Both the position numbers and the translations under genes were made by a program. From positions 1 through 37,359 of the forward strand of contig JABXHQ010000161.1 of NCBI GenBank assembly GCA_013373545.1: DNA of 37,359 nucleotides. The letters are read 5' to 3'. Each line of letters starts with the position of its first letter. The first letter of the stretch is position 1. The notes beneath the pieces are model-generated. The model was not told where the DNA came from. It worked only from the letters and a program-made list of their open reading frames with translations, and did no database searches. Shown one piece after another: positions 17,432 through 25,982 of the stretch. Origin of the DNA: Gammaproteobacteria bacterium. Lineage in GTDB: Bacteria; Pseudomonadota; Gammaproteobacteria; Enterobacterales; Kangiellaceae.

Positions 17432-17449
17432 CACTCTTTGGAAAGAGTG
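17432..17449. promoter_or_regulatory. 18-nt palindrome in divergent promoter region
   Basis: CACTCTTT, a GG centre, then AAAGAGTG: a perfect 8-2-8 inverted repeat. It lies between the divergent di-haem lipoprotein (-) and GGDEF (+) genes, 50 nt before the GGDEF ATG. A homodimer operator is the natural reading; no T-tract follows, so it is not a terminator. Confidence 0.55.
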
Positions 17450-17499
17450 CTATTAATTGTTTCACCTGTTTCGAGACAAGGGCTAGAGGGTAACGAGGG

Positions 17500-19230
17500 A
17501 TGTTGAAAACCGTCAGCGTGCCAGACAAATTCGCTCCAATATTTGAGCGCGCAGAAAAACAAGTTCGGGAATTTTTTAATCAACAACGTATGGCGCCAGA
17601 GCAAGGGACTATTGAAGTTCATGATGCGCGTTACGTGTTGGTGCGCGGCGCTGCATTCTCAGTCGAGTTTTTTCAAATTATTCGTAAGGTCTTCGGTGAT
17701 GACAATCAGCAGCAAGCGGATGCATTTGCGGCTGGCTTGTTATATGAACTTGCTCACGCAGTAGGGCAATCCGATGCACGTAACTTTCATCAAACGATGG
17801 GCCTGACCGATCCGATTGAACGCTTATCGGCTGGTCCAATTCATTTTGCTCACACTGGTTGGGCTTTTGTGGATATTCTGCCGGAGTCTAATCCAACACC
17901 TGATGAGCAATTTATGTTGGTGTATCGGCATCCGTTTTCATTTGAATGTGATGCGTGGCTTGAGGCGAATGCGGCAGTTGAACACCCGGTTTGTGTTATG
18001 AATGCTGGGTATTCAAGTGGATGGTGCCAGGAAAGTTTTGGGATCCCATTAGAAGCGCGCGAAGTGACCTGTCGCTCACAAGGTGATGAGCATTGTTTGT
18101 TCATTATGGCGCAGCCGCATTGCTTAGACGATAAAATTCAATCCTTTGCTATTCAGAATCCGGCTCTTGAGATAAACAATCAGCGCGTCGACTTTCGGCA
18201 CCTTGCTGATATATCCGATAATCAACCTGCCGATTGGCATCAAGGCTTGCAGCAACGGTTGATGGCTTATGCGCGTAATTTAGAAGCCACTCAAGCGCAA
18301 CTGTCAGCTAATGTCGAAAGGCTTGAACGTGAAGTTGAAGAGCGCAAACGGATTGAACGCGAGTTGAAAGCCTCTGAAGAGCGTTGGCGTGAACTCAGTG
18401 AAGCCACTTTCGATGCAATTATTATTTTAGTGAACCAGCATGTCGTGGATCTTAATAATGCTTCTGAACAGCTATTTAAACGCTCGGCAGACGCTATTAA
18501 ACAAACACCCTTGACGGAGTTGTTTGGTCAAACCCAAGCAGAAGCCATTGGACAAGCGATGGAACGTGGCGAATCACAATTAGAAGCGATTCAGCTATTA
18601 CAAGAAGGCCAAGAAACCATCGTCGATATGCAGCTTCATCACACCCAAGTAAATGGTTCGGCGGCAACCATTTTAGCCATTCGTGACGTGACCGAGCGAA
18701 CGCGCGCAATGCAGCGGCTGGAGCGTTTAGCGAATTATGATGCATTAACTGGTCTGCCAAATCGAAACCGGTTTCAGCGTATTGTTAATCGTTCAATAAT
18801 GGGCTCAAACTTTAGTGATAAACACGGTATTTTATTTCTCGATTTAGATAATTTTAAAAGCATCAATGATAACTTTGGCCACTCAGCAGGTGACTTATTG
18901 CTGTTTGCGCTGGCAACACGAATGTCAGAAGCGATTCGCGGCAATAATATTATCTGTCGATTGGGCGGTGATGAATTTGCCATTTGGGTACCAAACCTAG
19001 CGGTCGAGGAGGATGCCGAGCAAGTGGCTCGGCAAATTGTCCAAGCACTAAAAGAGCCGTTTGAAATTCAGCGCCAACGCCATCGCGTAACTTTTAGTAT
19101 TGGGATTGCCATATATCCCCATGATGGAACTGATTATGCTACGTTATCTCGCCACTCCGACACGGCGATGTATCAAGCCAAACGCAACGGCAAGAATCGT
19201 TGGTGTGCTTACTCCGATGTCAAACGTTAA
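17500..19230 (+). CDS. XylR_N/V4R-PAS-GGDEF diguanylate cyclase
   Basis: A soluble 576-aa sensor cyclase making c-di-GMP from GTP. The N-terminus (about 20-205) resembles the XylR_N plus V4R effector module of DmpR/XylR-type activators: the V4R end has NAGYSSGWCQESFG and CRSQGDEHCLFIMA. A coiled coil (about 255-290) and a PAS domain (about 290-400) lead to GGDEF. The A-site is intact, RLGGDEF with GGDEF at 489-493. The inhibitory I-site position reads RGNN (480-483), not RxxD, so product inhibition may be weak. V4R domains bind small hydrophobic ligands, so control by an aromatic or lipid-like compound is plausible. AGAGGG lies 9 nt before the ATG. Confidence 0.93.
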   Translation: MLKTVSVPDKFAPIFERAEKQVREFFNQQRMAPEQGTIEVHDARYVLVRGAAFSVEFFQIIRKVFGDDNQQQADAFAAGLLYELAHAVGQSDARNFHQTMGLTDPIERLSAGPIHFAHTGWAFVDILPESNPTPDEQFMLVYRHPFSFECDAWLEANAAVEHPVCVMNAGYSSGWCQESFGIPLEAREVTCRSQGDEHCLFIMAQPHCLDDKIQSFAIQNPALEINNQRVDFRHLADISDNQPADWHQGLQQRLMAYARNLEATQAQLSANVERLEREVEERKRIERELKASEERWRELSEATFDAIIILVNQHVVDLNNASEQLFKRSADAIKQTPLTELFGQTQAEAIGQAMERGESQLEAIQLLQEGQETIVDMQLHHTQVNGSAATILAIRDVTERTRAMQRLERLANYDALTGLPNRNRFQRIVNRSIMGSNFSDKHGILFLDLDNFKSINDNFGHSAGDLLLFALATRMSEAIRGNNIICRLGGDEFAIWVPNLAVEEDAEQVARQIVQALKEPFEIQRQRHRVTFSIGIAIYPHDGTDYATLSRHSDTAMYQAKRNGKNRWCAYSDVKR

Positions 19231-19265
19231 AAAAGCCAGTTGACGTGCAAGGAAAACCGGCTTTT
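19231..19265. terminator. Possible shared terminator, GGDEF gene and gloA
   Basis: AAAAGCC (19231-19237) can pair with GGCTTTT (19259-19265), extended by GTT/AAC past one mismatch, with a loop of about 13 nt. It sits between the two convergent stops and the tracts fit either direction. The long loop and mismatch make it weaker than the other two terminators. Confidence 0.45.
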
Positions 19266-19272
19266 GAAATGG

Positions 19273-19692
19273 TTACCAGCTGCCTTGACTGGCCATGCTT
19301 TGCCAAGGTTCTGCGAGTTCAAGGGCAGGTCCCTTTTGCAACAATTCAATGGAAATCCCATTGGGATCTTTGACAAATGCCATACGCCCATCCCGGGGTG
19401 GACGTAAAATCGTTACGCCACACGCCTGCAAATGTTCACACATCTCATAAATATTATCGACTTGGTAAGCTAAGTGACCAAACTGGTCGCCGTTTTGATA
19501 ATCACGGTCGTCATGGTTGTGGGTTAACTCAACCATCGGACCGGTTTCAGTCTCTCCTAAGAAATACAAACTAAACCCTGCTTCGGGGTAATCCTTTTGC
19601 TGAATCAGATTTAACCCGAGCCCTTCAGTATAAAACTCGATCGATGCTTTGGGATCCGTTGTGCGAATCATTGCATGTAAAAATTTTGCCAT
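19273..19692 (-). CDS. gloA: Lactoylglutathione lyase (glyoxalase I)
   Basis: Cytoplasmic metalloenzyme converting the methylglyoxal-glutathione hemithioacetal to S-lactoylglutathione. Length is 139 aa, a single VOC-fold pair. The four metal ligands are in the expected places: H6 (LHAMIR), E55 (VELTHN), H73 (GHLAYQV) and E116 (SIELLQ). Compared with E. coli GloA the segment before AFVKDPNG is a few residues shorter, and whether Ni or Zn is preferred cannot be read here. AGGAG lies 7 nt upstream of the ATG. It is convergent with the GGDEF gene. Confidence 0.93.
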   Translation of the reverse strand: MAKFLHAMIRTTDPKASIEFYTEGLGLNLIQQKDYPEAGFSLYFLGETETGPMVELTHNHDDRDYQNGDQFGHLAYQVDNIYEMCEHLQACGVTILRPPRDGRMAFVKDPNGISIELLQKGPALELAEPWQSMASQGSW

Positions 19693-19957
19693 GAATGCTC
19701 CTAGTAAGAAAATGGGTTGTTGGGATGATTAGTCCCTATAGTAGGTGTAGAACCTAACGCGTTTCAATAGTGCTGCTGAATATAGTTAAGTCTGCTGCCG
19801 CTGCGATTGGTTTTGCTCTCGGTTTCGGTTGGTAAGTAGATCCAATACTAAACATTGGAGGCAAAGCTATACCATAGTAAACTGCTGAGTCATTCAGACA
19901 AAATGATGACAAAATTCAGCAAGCGAAGAATCTGCTGCTGAATAATTAACCAGAACT

Positions 19958-21136
19958 ATGAAAAATTACGATGCGATTATTATTGGTGCTGGCGCCGCCG
20001 GCTTAATGTGTGCGATCAGCGCCGCAAGCCGGAACAAGCGTGTTTTAGTATTAGAGCATGCGCGCAAAGTCGGGCGAAAAATTCTAATGTCCGGCGGGGG
20101 ACGGTGTAATTTTACCAATATGTACACCGAGCCCGATAATTTCCTGTCGCACAACCCTCACTTTTGCAAATCCGCACTGAGTCAATATACCCAGTGGGAT
20201 TTTATCGATCTGGTGCAACGCTATAATGTTCCCTATCATGAGAAAACGCTGGGACAACTATTTTGCGATCATTCATCAAAAGATATTGTTAACCTACTAT
20301 TACAGGAATGTCAGCGACTTAATGTCGATATTCAGACGGGTGTTAAGGTGACATCGATTACCCGCGCGGTAAACTTTAAGGTTACGGCTGGCGCCGAAAC
20401 GCTTGAGAGCGCTGCGGTGGTGATTGCAACGGGGGGGTTAAGTATTCCTTCGATGGGACCGCATGGTTTTGGTTACCAGGTTGCGGAAGAATTTGGTTTG
20501 CCTTTAATCAAACAACAAGCGGCTTTGGTGCCTTTTGTAATGAATTCTCGTTGGCAAAATGCGTTTGTCGACTTAGCTGGCAGTAGTTTAAATGTAACAG
20601 CGTCCAACTCGCAGGCCAGCTTTCAAGAAGGCATGCTATTTACTCATAAAGGGCTCAGCGGACCCGCCATTTTGCAAATTTCTTCTTATTGGAAACCCGG
20701 AGAGTCCGTGACTATCGATTGTCTTCCGGGGGTGAATGTGCAACAAATGCTGCTTGAAGCGCGCCAAGAAAATCCGAATCAACAATTAAAAACCTGGTTG
20801 GCTAAATTAACCACCAAGCGTATGGCTGAAGTTATGTGTCGTAACTGGTTTCAAGATGAGCGGTTGCAAAATTTATCCAATAAAGATGTGCAAAGTATTC
20901 ATGAGAAACTAACGCATTTAACTGTTTATCCCGAAAGCACCGAAGGATACAAAACCGCTGAAGTCACCTTGGGCGGCGTCGATACCGCGGTACTATCGTC
21001 AAAGTCGATGATGGTACGTGATATCCCTGGGCTGTATTTCATTGGTGAAGTCGTGGATGTGACTGGACATTTAGGTGGATTTAACTTTCAATGGGCTTGG
21101 TCGTCTGGTTGGGCTGCAGGGCAAGCCATCGACTGA
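19958..21136 (+). CDS. HI0933-family FAD-dependent flavoprotein
   Basis: A 392-aa flavoprotein of the HI0933/YhiN family, of unknown substrate. The dinucleotide-binding fold opens the protein with G10-x-G12-xx-G15 (IIIGAGAAGL). The family signature RKILMSGGGRCNFTN follows near residue 40. The C-terminus GEVVDVTGHLGGFNFQWAWSSG is also diagnostic. Cytoplasmic; no signal peptide. It appears to be a single-gene unit with a 265-bp upstream gap in which I see no gene, only a repeated 12-mer TGCTGCTGAATA at 19771 and 19933. It is followed after 33 nt by the secreted protease gene, so read-through into the downstream cluster is possible. Confidence 0.93.
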   Translation: MKNYDAIIIGAGAAGLMCAISAASRNKRVLVLEHARKVGRKILMSGGGRCNFTNMYTEPDNFLSHNPHFCKSALSQYTQWDFIDLVQRYNVPYHEKTLGQLFCDHSSKDIVNLLLQECQRLNVDIQTGVKVTSITRAVNFKVTAGAETLESAAVVIATGGLSIPSMGPHGFGYQVAEEFGLPLIKQQAALVPFVMNSRWQNAFVDLAGSSLNVTASNSQASFQEGMLFTHKGLSGPAILQISSYWKPGESVTIDCLPGVNVQQMLLEARQENPNQQLKTWLAKLTTKRMAEVMCRNWFQDERLQNLSNKDVQSIHEKLTHLTVYPESTEGYKTAEVTLGGVDTAVLSSKSMMVRDIPGLYFIGEVVDVTGHLGGFNFQWAWSSGWAAGQAID

Positions 21137-21169
21137 TGTTGAAGCAGATAGTCATGGAAGCTGAATTTC

Positions 21170-22480
21170 ATGATAGAGGTATATCATTTTATGATCAGTA
21201 TATTGCGGTTAAGTTTATTAGTATTGGTCGGTGTTTTAATCCTGCCTGTTGTTGCCAGTACTGATGCCTCTAATGATTCAAAATTAGCGCCCGAAGAGGC
21301 GCACAAGAATGCCCAGCAACTGTTTCATGACTACCGTAATCGACTTTATCAAGTCAGAACTATCGATAAGGCTTCTGGCAGTAAAGCTGCGATAGGGTCA
21401 GCATTTGCTGTCGCTGCAAACGGCGTATTAGCGACCAATTATCATGTCGTGTCGAAGTATATTTTAAAACCAGAAAAATATTCGATAACGGTGGTTGACC
21501 ATGCTGATGTTGTGACCGAAGTAACGGTTATCAAGCTCGATGTTATCAATGATCTAGCATTGTTGCAGTTGCCGGCCAGCACAGCGAAACCGGTTATTAG
21601 ATTAGCCGAGCATTTGCCGCAACAAGGTGAGTCGATATTCTCGCTTGGCAACCCGCGTGATCTGGGCATGACCGTGGTGCCGGGAACTTTTAATGGCATT
21701 ACCGCTTATTCGGTTTATGACCGCGTTTTATTTTCTGGCTCGATTAATCCCGGCATGAGTGGTGGACCGGTGTTAAATGAAAGTGGTGAGTTAATCGGCG
21801 TAAATGTGGCGACATCGGGTAATGCTTTAAGCTTTCTGGTTCCACTCAATAAGTTGCGAAAACTAATTAACGAGCCGCTGGATGACGATTTACGCCAGCA
21901 AGCTTTAAGTCAATTAACTCGTAATCAAGATTTATTAATGGCGAAAATTCTCGCCTCCGATTGGCAAACCGCGCCGCTTGGGCAAGCTCAAGTGTTGGCT
22001 GAGATGAGCGACTTTATCTCCTGTTGGGGCGAATCCGACACGCGCCCAAAAGAACAGTTTCAGCAAGTTTTTCGGCGCTGTCGTAACTCAGAATATATTT
22101 ATATGGCTCCGGACTTTTATACCGGTATCTATGAATTGGAGTTTTATTTTTATTCCACTGAAAAATTATCCACTTGGCAATTCTATCGCATGTTAAACGA
22201 CTCCTTTGCCAGTGTTAGCGCGGGAAATATTGCATCGGAAGATCATGTTAGCGAATTTAATTGTCGCAGTGACTTTGTCGCTGAGGAAAATAGTAGCAAG
22301 AGTAAAGCGGTTTATTGTGTTCGAGAATATCGACAGTATCCCGGTCTTTACGATGTATTATTTTTAGCAGCAACCATTAGCGATAGTCAGTCGAGTTTAG
22401 TCAGTCATTACACTTTATCGGGGATCAGCCAAGAGAATGCCCAAAAGTTTCTCGCTAAGTTTCTGGAGGTAGTGCTATGA
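21170..22480 (+). CDS. Exported trypsin-like (S1C-type) serine protease with unknown C-terminal domain
   Basis: A secreted or periplasmic serine endopeptidase of 436 aa. The triad is complete: H92 (TNYHVV), D128 (NDLALLQL) and S197 (NPGMSGGPV). The signal peptide core follows MISILRLS. There is no PDZ domain; instead the last roughly 210 residues form an unrecognised domain with several cysteines (SCWGES, RRCRNSE, FNCRSD, VYCVRE). The start could also be the ATG at 21191, which gives a more standard signal peptide; ribosome binding sites do not decide. Its stop overlaps the FHA gene by four bases (ATGA), so the two are translationally coupled. It is the first gene of the five-gene signalling cluster. 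Confidence 0.9.
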   Translation: MIEVYHFMISILRLSLLVLVGVLILPVVASTDASNDSKLAPEEAHKNAQQLFHDYRNRLYQVRTIDKASGSKAAIGSAFAVAANGVLATNYHVVSKYILKPEKYSITVVDHADVVTEVTVIKLDVINDLALLQLPASTAKPVIRLAEHLPQQGESIFSLGNPRDLGMTVVPGTFNGITAYSVYDRVLFSGSINPGMSGGPVLNESGELIGVNVATSGNALSFLVPLNKLRKLINEPLDDDLRQQALSQLTRNQDLLMAKILASDWQTAPLGQAQVLAEMSDFISCWGESDTRPKEQFQQVFRRCRNSEYIYMAPDFYTGIYELEFYFYSTEKLSTWQFYRMLNDSFASVSAGNIASEDHVSEFNCRSDFVAEENSSKSKAVYCVREYRQYPGLYDVLFLAATISDSQSSLVSHYTLSGISQENAQKFLAKFLEVVL

Positions 22481-23460
22481 GCTTAGTAATTGAAGAGATT
22501 AACCGGTCCAAGAAAACCATACAGCGCTATAAATTCAATCAGCAGCCGATTATTCGCGTGGGACGTGCGCTCGATAATGATGTCATACTTAATGAACCGC
22601 ATGTTTCTCCCTATCACTTAGAGTTACGACAACAAGAAGACGGTGATTGGGTCGTTATTGATTTAGATAGCACCAATGGTATTCGCAATAAGAAACGCAA
22701 AATGATTGCCAGCGGCAGCTCAATCAAGTCGGGCGATACTTTGTTATTAGGGCGTAGTTATATTTCGCTATGGGACGAAAAACACCCTGTGGAAGAGGCT
22801 TGGCGGTTACACTCGGTAGAAGATGTTTTGCATTTTATCAGCCATCCGTTTTCGGTGCTGTTGTTGTTGTTATTGTTTGTATTTGGCGAATGGCAACTCA
22901 CCGTAGCACAACAGTATCGGGAGGTAGCGCCCTCGCGGATTATGAACGACTTAATTTATCAACTTATTGTCGTGTTTGGATGGGCATCTTTGTGGTCGAT
23001 TAATGGGCGGATGCTGCGCCATGACAGTCGTTTTCTGAGTCATCTCGCGGTGACTTTATTGGCGGCGATGGTGTATCAATGGATGCCATGGGCGATCCGC
23101 ATGATCACGTTTAATCTGCACAGCGGAACTTGGTTTACCGAGGTTCGGTATTTTATTAACGGTGGGATTTTTTCTTTGTTGCTGTGGTGCAATTTTTATC
23201 TGGCTTTGCCACAAAAACCTATCAAACGGGTGATCTGGGTGAATGCTATCGCTTGGAGTTTGGTGTTGCTGTACTTATTGCCGCCTTTATTCGACACCCA
23301 AGGTTTTCGCGGCTATCCGCGTTATGACAGCTCGATATTGCCGGGACAGGTGCTGCTGAGCACACCCAAAACCAAGGCCGACTTTATGGCCGATACACAA
23401 GCGTTGTATCAGCAGCAAACTAAGCCTCTAGAGGCGCCACACAGCCCCAAGCCAGAGTGA
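22477..23460 (+). CDS. FHA-domain integral membrane protein
   Basis: A 327-aa protein with an N-terminal cytoplasmic FHA domain (about 10-100) that reads phosphothreonine. The binding residues are present: G29-R30 (VGRALDND), S44 and H47 (SPYH), and N67 (STNG). After it come about five hydrophobic spans (roughly 114-138, 152-174, 183-204, 222-242, 249-270) and a short polar tail. FHA fused to a polytopic membrane domain is uncommon; the usual bacterial forms are soluble or attached to secretion components. It is coupled by ATGA overlap to the protease and followed after 171 nt by a Ser/Thr kinase, the obvious candidate to write the phosphothreonine it reads. Confidence 0.9.
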   Translation: MSLVIEEINRSKKTIQRYKFNQQPIIRVGRALDNDVILNEPHVSPYHLELRQQEDGDWVVIDLDSTNGIRNKKRKMIASGSSIKSGDTLLLGRSYISLWDEKHPVEEAWRLHSVEDVLHFISHPFSVLLLLLLFVFGEWQLTVAQQYREVAPSRIMNDLIYQLIVVFGWASLWSINGRMLRHDSRFLSHLAVTLLAAMVYQWMPWAIRMITFNLHSGTWFTEVRYFINGGIFSLLLWCNFYLALPQKPIKRVIWVNAIAWSLVLLYLLPPLFDTQGFRGYPRYDSSILPGQVLLSTPKTKADFMADTQALYQQQTKPLEAPHSPKPE

Positions 23461-23631
23461 AATCTGTGACGGCACCAACATAATCACTGTTCAATAAACT
23501 ATAGATAATTCAATTAGTTGCCATAAACCTTTACGGCGATCTATTATTACTAAGTGCGAAATGGCGAAACAGCCGTTTTAAAATGAATAATAAAAGCGCG
23601 TTGCAGTGAGCGCGGTTGCTGGGGAAAACAA

Positions 23632-25863
23632 GTGAGTGTAATAAACATTCCAGGATACAAGATTATTAAAACCCTGGGAGTCGGCGGGCAAGCAACAGTA
23701 TACCTAGCGATTCAGCAAGGTTTCGACCGCGAGATTGCGCTTAAAGTGATGTCGCCAGCGTTAGCCGCTGATCCGAGCTTTGGCGAGCGCTTCATTCGTG
23801 AAGCTAAAATCGTCGCTAAGCTGCGCCATCCGGGGATTGTGACGGTATTCGATGTTGGTGAGCACGATGGTTTTTATTATTTGGCCATGGAGTACTTGCC
23901 CGAAACCGATTTGCGCCAGCGCATTACGCAAGGAATGAAAGCGAAAGATGCACTGCAGGTGATTGAGCAAGTCGCAAGGGCGCTTCATTATGCTCATGAA
24001 CAAGGCTACATCCATCGCGACGTTAAGTCGGAAAACATTTTATTTAACGACCATAACGAAGCCGTTTTAACCGATTTCGGCATTGCGAAAGCGTCCAACT
24101 CGTCCACTCAGATGACCCAGCAAGGAAAGCTCATCGGCACGCCTCAATATATGAGCCCGGAGCAGTGCCGAGGCCGCACCCTCGATGGTCGCGCGGATAT
24201 ATACTCCTTGGGCATTATTTTATATGAAATGCTCACGCAAGAAGTACCGTTTGATGGCGAAGATTCGGTTGCGGTGTGTTTGCAGCATGTTACTAAACCG
24301 GTTCCTAAGCTCAGCGCGCGTCAGCAGCATTATCAGTGGTTATTGGATAAAATGTTAGCCAAAAAGGCCGCCGACCGATTCGACTCGGGTTTGCAGTTAG
24401 CCGATGAAGTTGCGCGCTTTTTAGCCGGTGATATCAGCTTGTCGCAAGCTAAAACTGTGGTCGGCGACTCCGATCAATCGCTGCGCGCGGAACGCGACAA
24501 TAATTTCCAAGACTTTTTTAATGATGAACCCATCGCCGCTGAAGCGCGAACCCCCACCATAACGGAAAGCTCCGATGGCAAAGGCAAATGGTGGGTGATG
24601 CTGCTTCTGCTTGGAGGTCTAGGCGGCCTAGGCTATTGGCAGCAAGATAAGTGGTTACCATCAGCCAAGCAATGGCTAGCCGAGATGACCGGACCGGCAG
24701 CAACGACGCCGACTGAGCCTGAATCGAAAGCACAACCCAATGTCGCGGGAGCGGAACCGGCCGATGCGGATGCCGAACAAATTGCCCGCAAAGCGCAGAT
24801 TGCAAAGTTAATTGCGGAAGCGGATTCGTTATTACCATTACCTGAGCTCTCGCCGGAGCAAATGGGGTTGGTATTGCAAAATTACTCACGGGTTTTATTG
24901 TTGCAAGATGACCACCCGAAGGCCACGGCGGCGCAGCCGCAAGCAATTGCAAAAGCGGTTAGTTTGGCCAAGCAGCAACTGAGTGAGGGCAATCCGGAGC
25001 GGTTCAATGCCTACCGCGAAGCGATTGCCAGCGTAGCTCCGGAACATCCGGTGCTGGCCGACCTAGACCGCTTTGCTAATGATTTAACCGCGCAACAGCA
25101 AGCGCAGTCAGCTGAGTTGGCACAAATACAAACCTATTTAACCCAAGCGGATGATGCCGCACAGCGGGGCGACCTTGCTGCGCCCGAGGAAAACAATGCT
25201 TGGTATTGGTATTCACAAGTATTGCTGATTACTCCGAATCATGAAGCGGCAATGCGCGGTCGTCAACAAGTCGTCGATCAGTTGGTTAGCCGGGCGCAAA
25301 GTGCACTAATTAACCAACAGTTAACAACCGCTAAAACCGCGATTAATCACCTGTTAACCTTGGCTCCACAAAATGAAGAGTTACCGGCTCTTGAGTCGCG
25401 TTATCGTGAAATAGCCAGTGAAATAGAGCAGCGTGAAAAATTAGCCCAGCAAGCGGCTGCGCGCAAAAAAGCGGAGCAAGAACGGCAACAAATGCTAGCG
25501 GATCCATTGACCCAGCTTAAAATCCAAAGCAAGCTCGATAGCGCTCGTTCGGCTTATACTGAGCTACGATTGGTGACTCCAGAAGGCGATAACGCGTTGG
25601 CTAAATATCGTGAAGTGCTGGCAATCGATGCCGCTCATGCGCAAGCCTTAGAAGGGGTTAAGTTAGTTCAACAAAAGCTGGTCGAGCAGATTCGAACCGC
25701 GGTGCAAAACAGTGATAAAGCTGAGGCCACTGCCTGGTTGGCCAAGTTAAAAGCGTTCTTTCCTGATCACCCCGATATTCCGGTTTTAGCTCAACAAATT
25801 GAAGAGCTTGACATAATCCTTGAGGTCGAGGTGAAGGATGAGCCCGCGGCGGTTTCAATTTGA
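23632..25863 (+). CDS. Transmembrane Ser/Thr protein kinase with extracytoplasmic repeat arm
   Basis: A Hanks-type kinase of 743 aa. The kinase domain spans about 8-265: Gly-rich loop LGVGGQATVY, K38 (ALKVM), HRDVKSEN with D130, DFG at 148-150, and GTPQYMSPEQ in the activation segment, so it should be active. One TM span at about 320-337 separates it from a roughly 400-residue outer region, rich in Ala/Gln/Glu and helical, with TPR-like units (for example NNAWYWYSQVLLITPNHEAA). There are no PASTA repeats, so muropeptide sensing of the PknB kind is not indicated. The start is GTG, with GGGGA about 7 nt upstream; no in-frame ATG fits the conserved N-terminus. Activation segment threonines may be autophosphorylation sites. 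Confidence 0.95.
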   Translation: MSVINIPGYKIIKTLGVGGQATVYLAIQQGFDREIALKVMSPALAADPSFGERFIREAKIVAKLRHPGIVTVFDVGEHDGFYYLAMEYLPETDLRQRITQGMKAKDALQVIEQVARALHYAHEQGYIHRDVKSENILFNDHNEAVLTDFGIAKASNSSTQMTQQGKLIGTPQYMSPEQCRGRTLDGRADIYSLGIILYEMLTQEVPFDGEDSVAVCLQHVTKPVPKLSARQQHYQWLLDKMLAKKAADRFDSGLQLADEVARFLAGDISLSQAKTVVGDSDQSLRAERDNNFQDFFNDEPIAAEARTPTITESSDGKGKWWVMLLLLGGLGGLGYWQQDKWLPSAKQWLAEMTGPAATTPTEPESKAQPNVAGAEPADADAEQIARKAQIAKLIAEADSLLPLPELSPEQMGLVLQNYSRVLLLQDDHPKATAAQPQAIAKAVSLAKQQLSEGNPERFNAYREAIASVAPEHPVLADLDRFANDLTAQQQAQSAELAQIQTYLTQADDAAQRGDLAAPEENNAWYWYSQVLLITPNHEAAMRGRQQVVDQLVSRAQSALINQQLTTAKTAINHLLTLAPQNEELPALESRYREIASEIEQREKLAQQAAARKKAEQERQQMLADPLTQLKIQSKLDSARSAYTELRLVTPEGDNALAKYREVLAIDAAHAQALEGVKLVQQKLVEQIRTAVQNSDKAEATAWLAKLKAFFPDHPDIPVLAQQIEELDIILEVEVKDEPAAVSI

Positions 25864-25982
25864 GAGCAAAGCATTTGCAAAGCTTTTGGCATTGATCAAC
25901 ACTTTAGCCACAATAAGTCTTTATACTAGGTATTGGCTTCCGGTATAACTAACGACACAGAATAACCGTAAAGGAAAAGATA

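Noticed and set aside
19771-19949. Two copies of TGCTGCTGAATA as mobile-element ends or att sites
   Set aside because: Only 12 nt, direct, 162 nt apart with no recombinase or gene between them. Could be chance.
24518-24952. Long open frame antisense to the kinase gene
   Set aside because: Composition and position mirror the coding strand of a well-supported kinase. No ribosome binding site or recognisable product.
25899-25927. Sigma-70 promoter (TATACT at 25922) in front of the lipoprotein gene
   Set aside because: A good -10 but no acceptable -35 at 16-18 nt; not strong enough to list.
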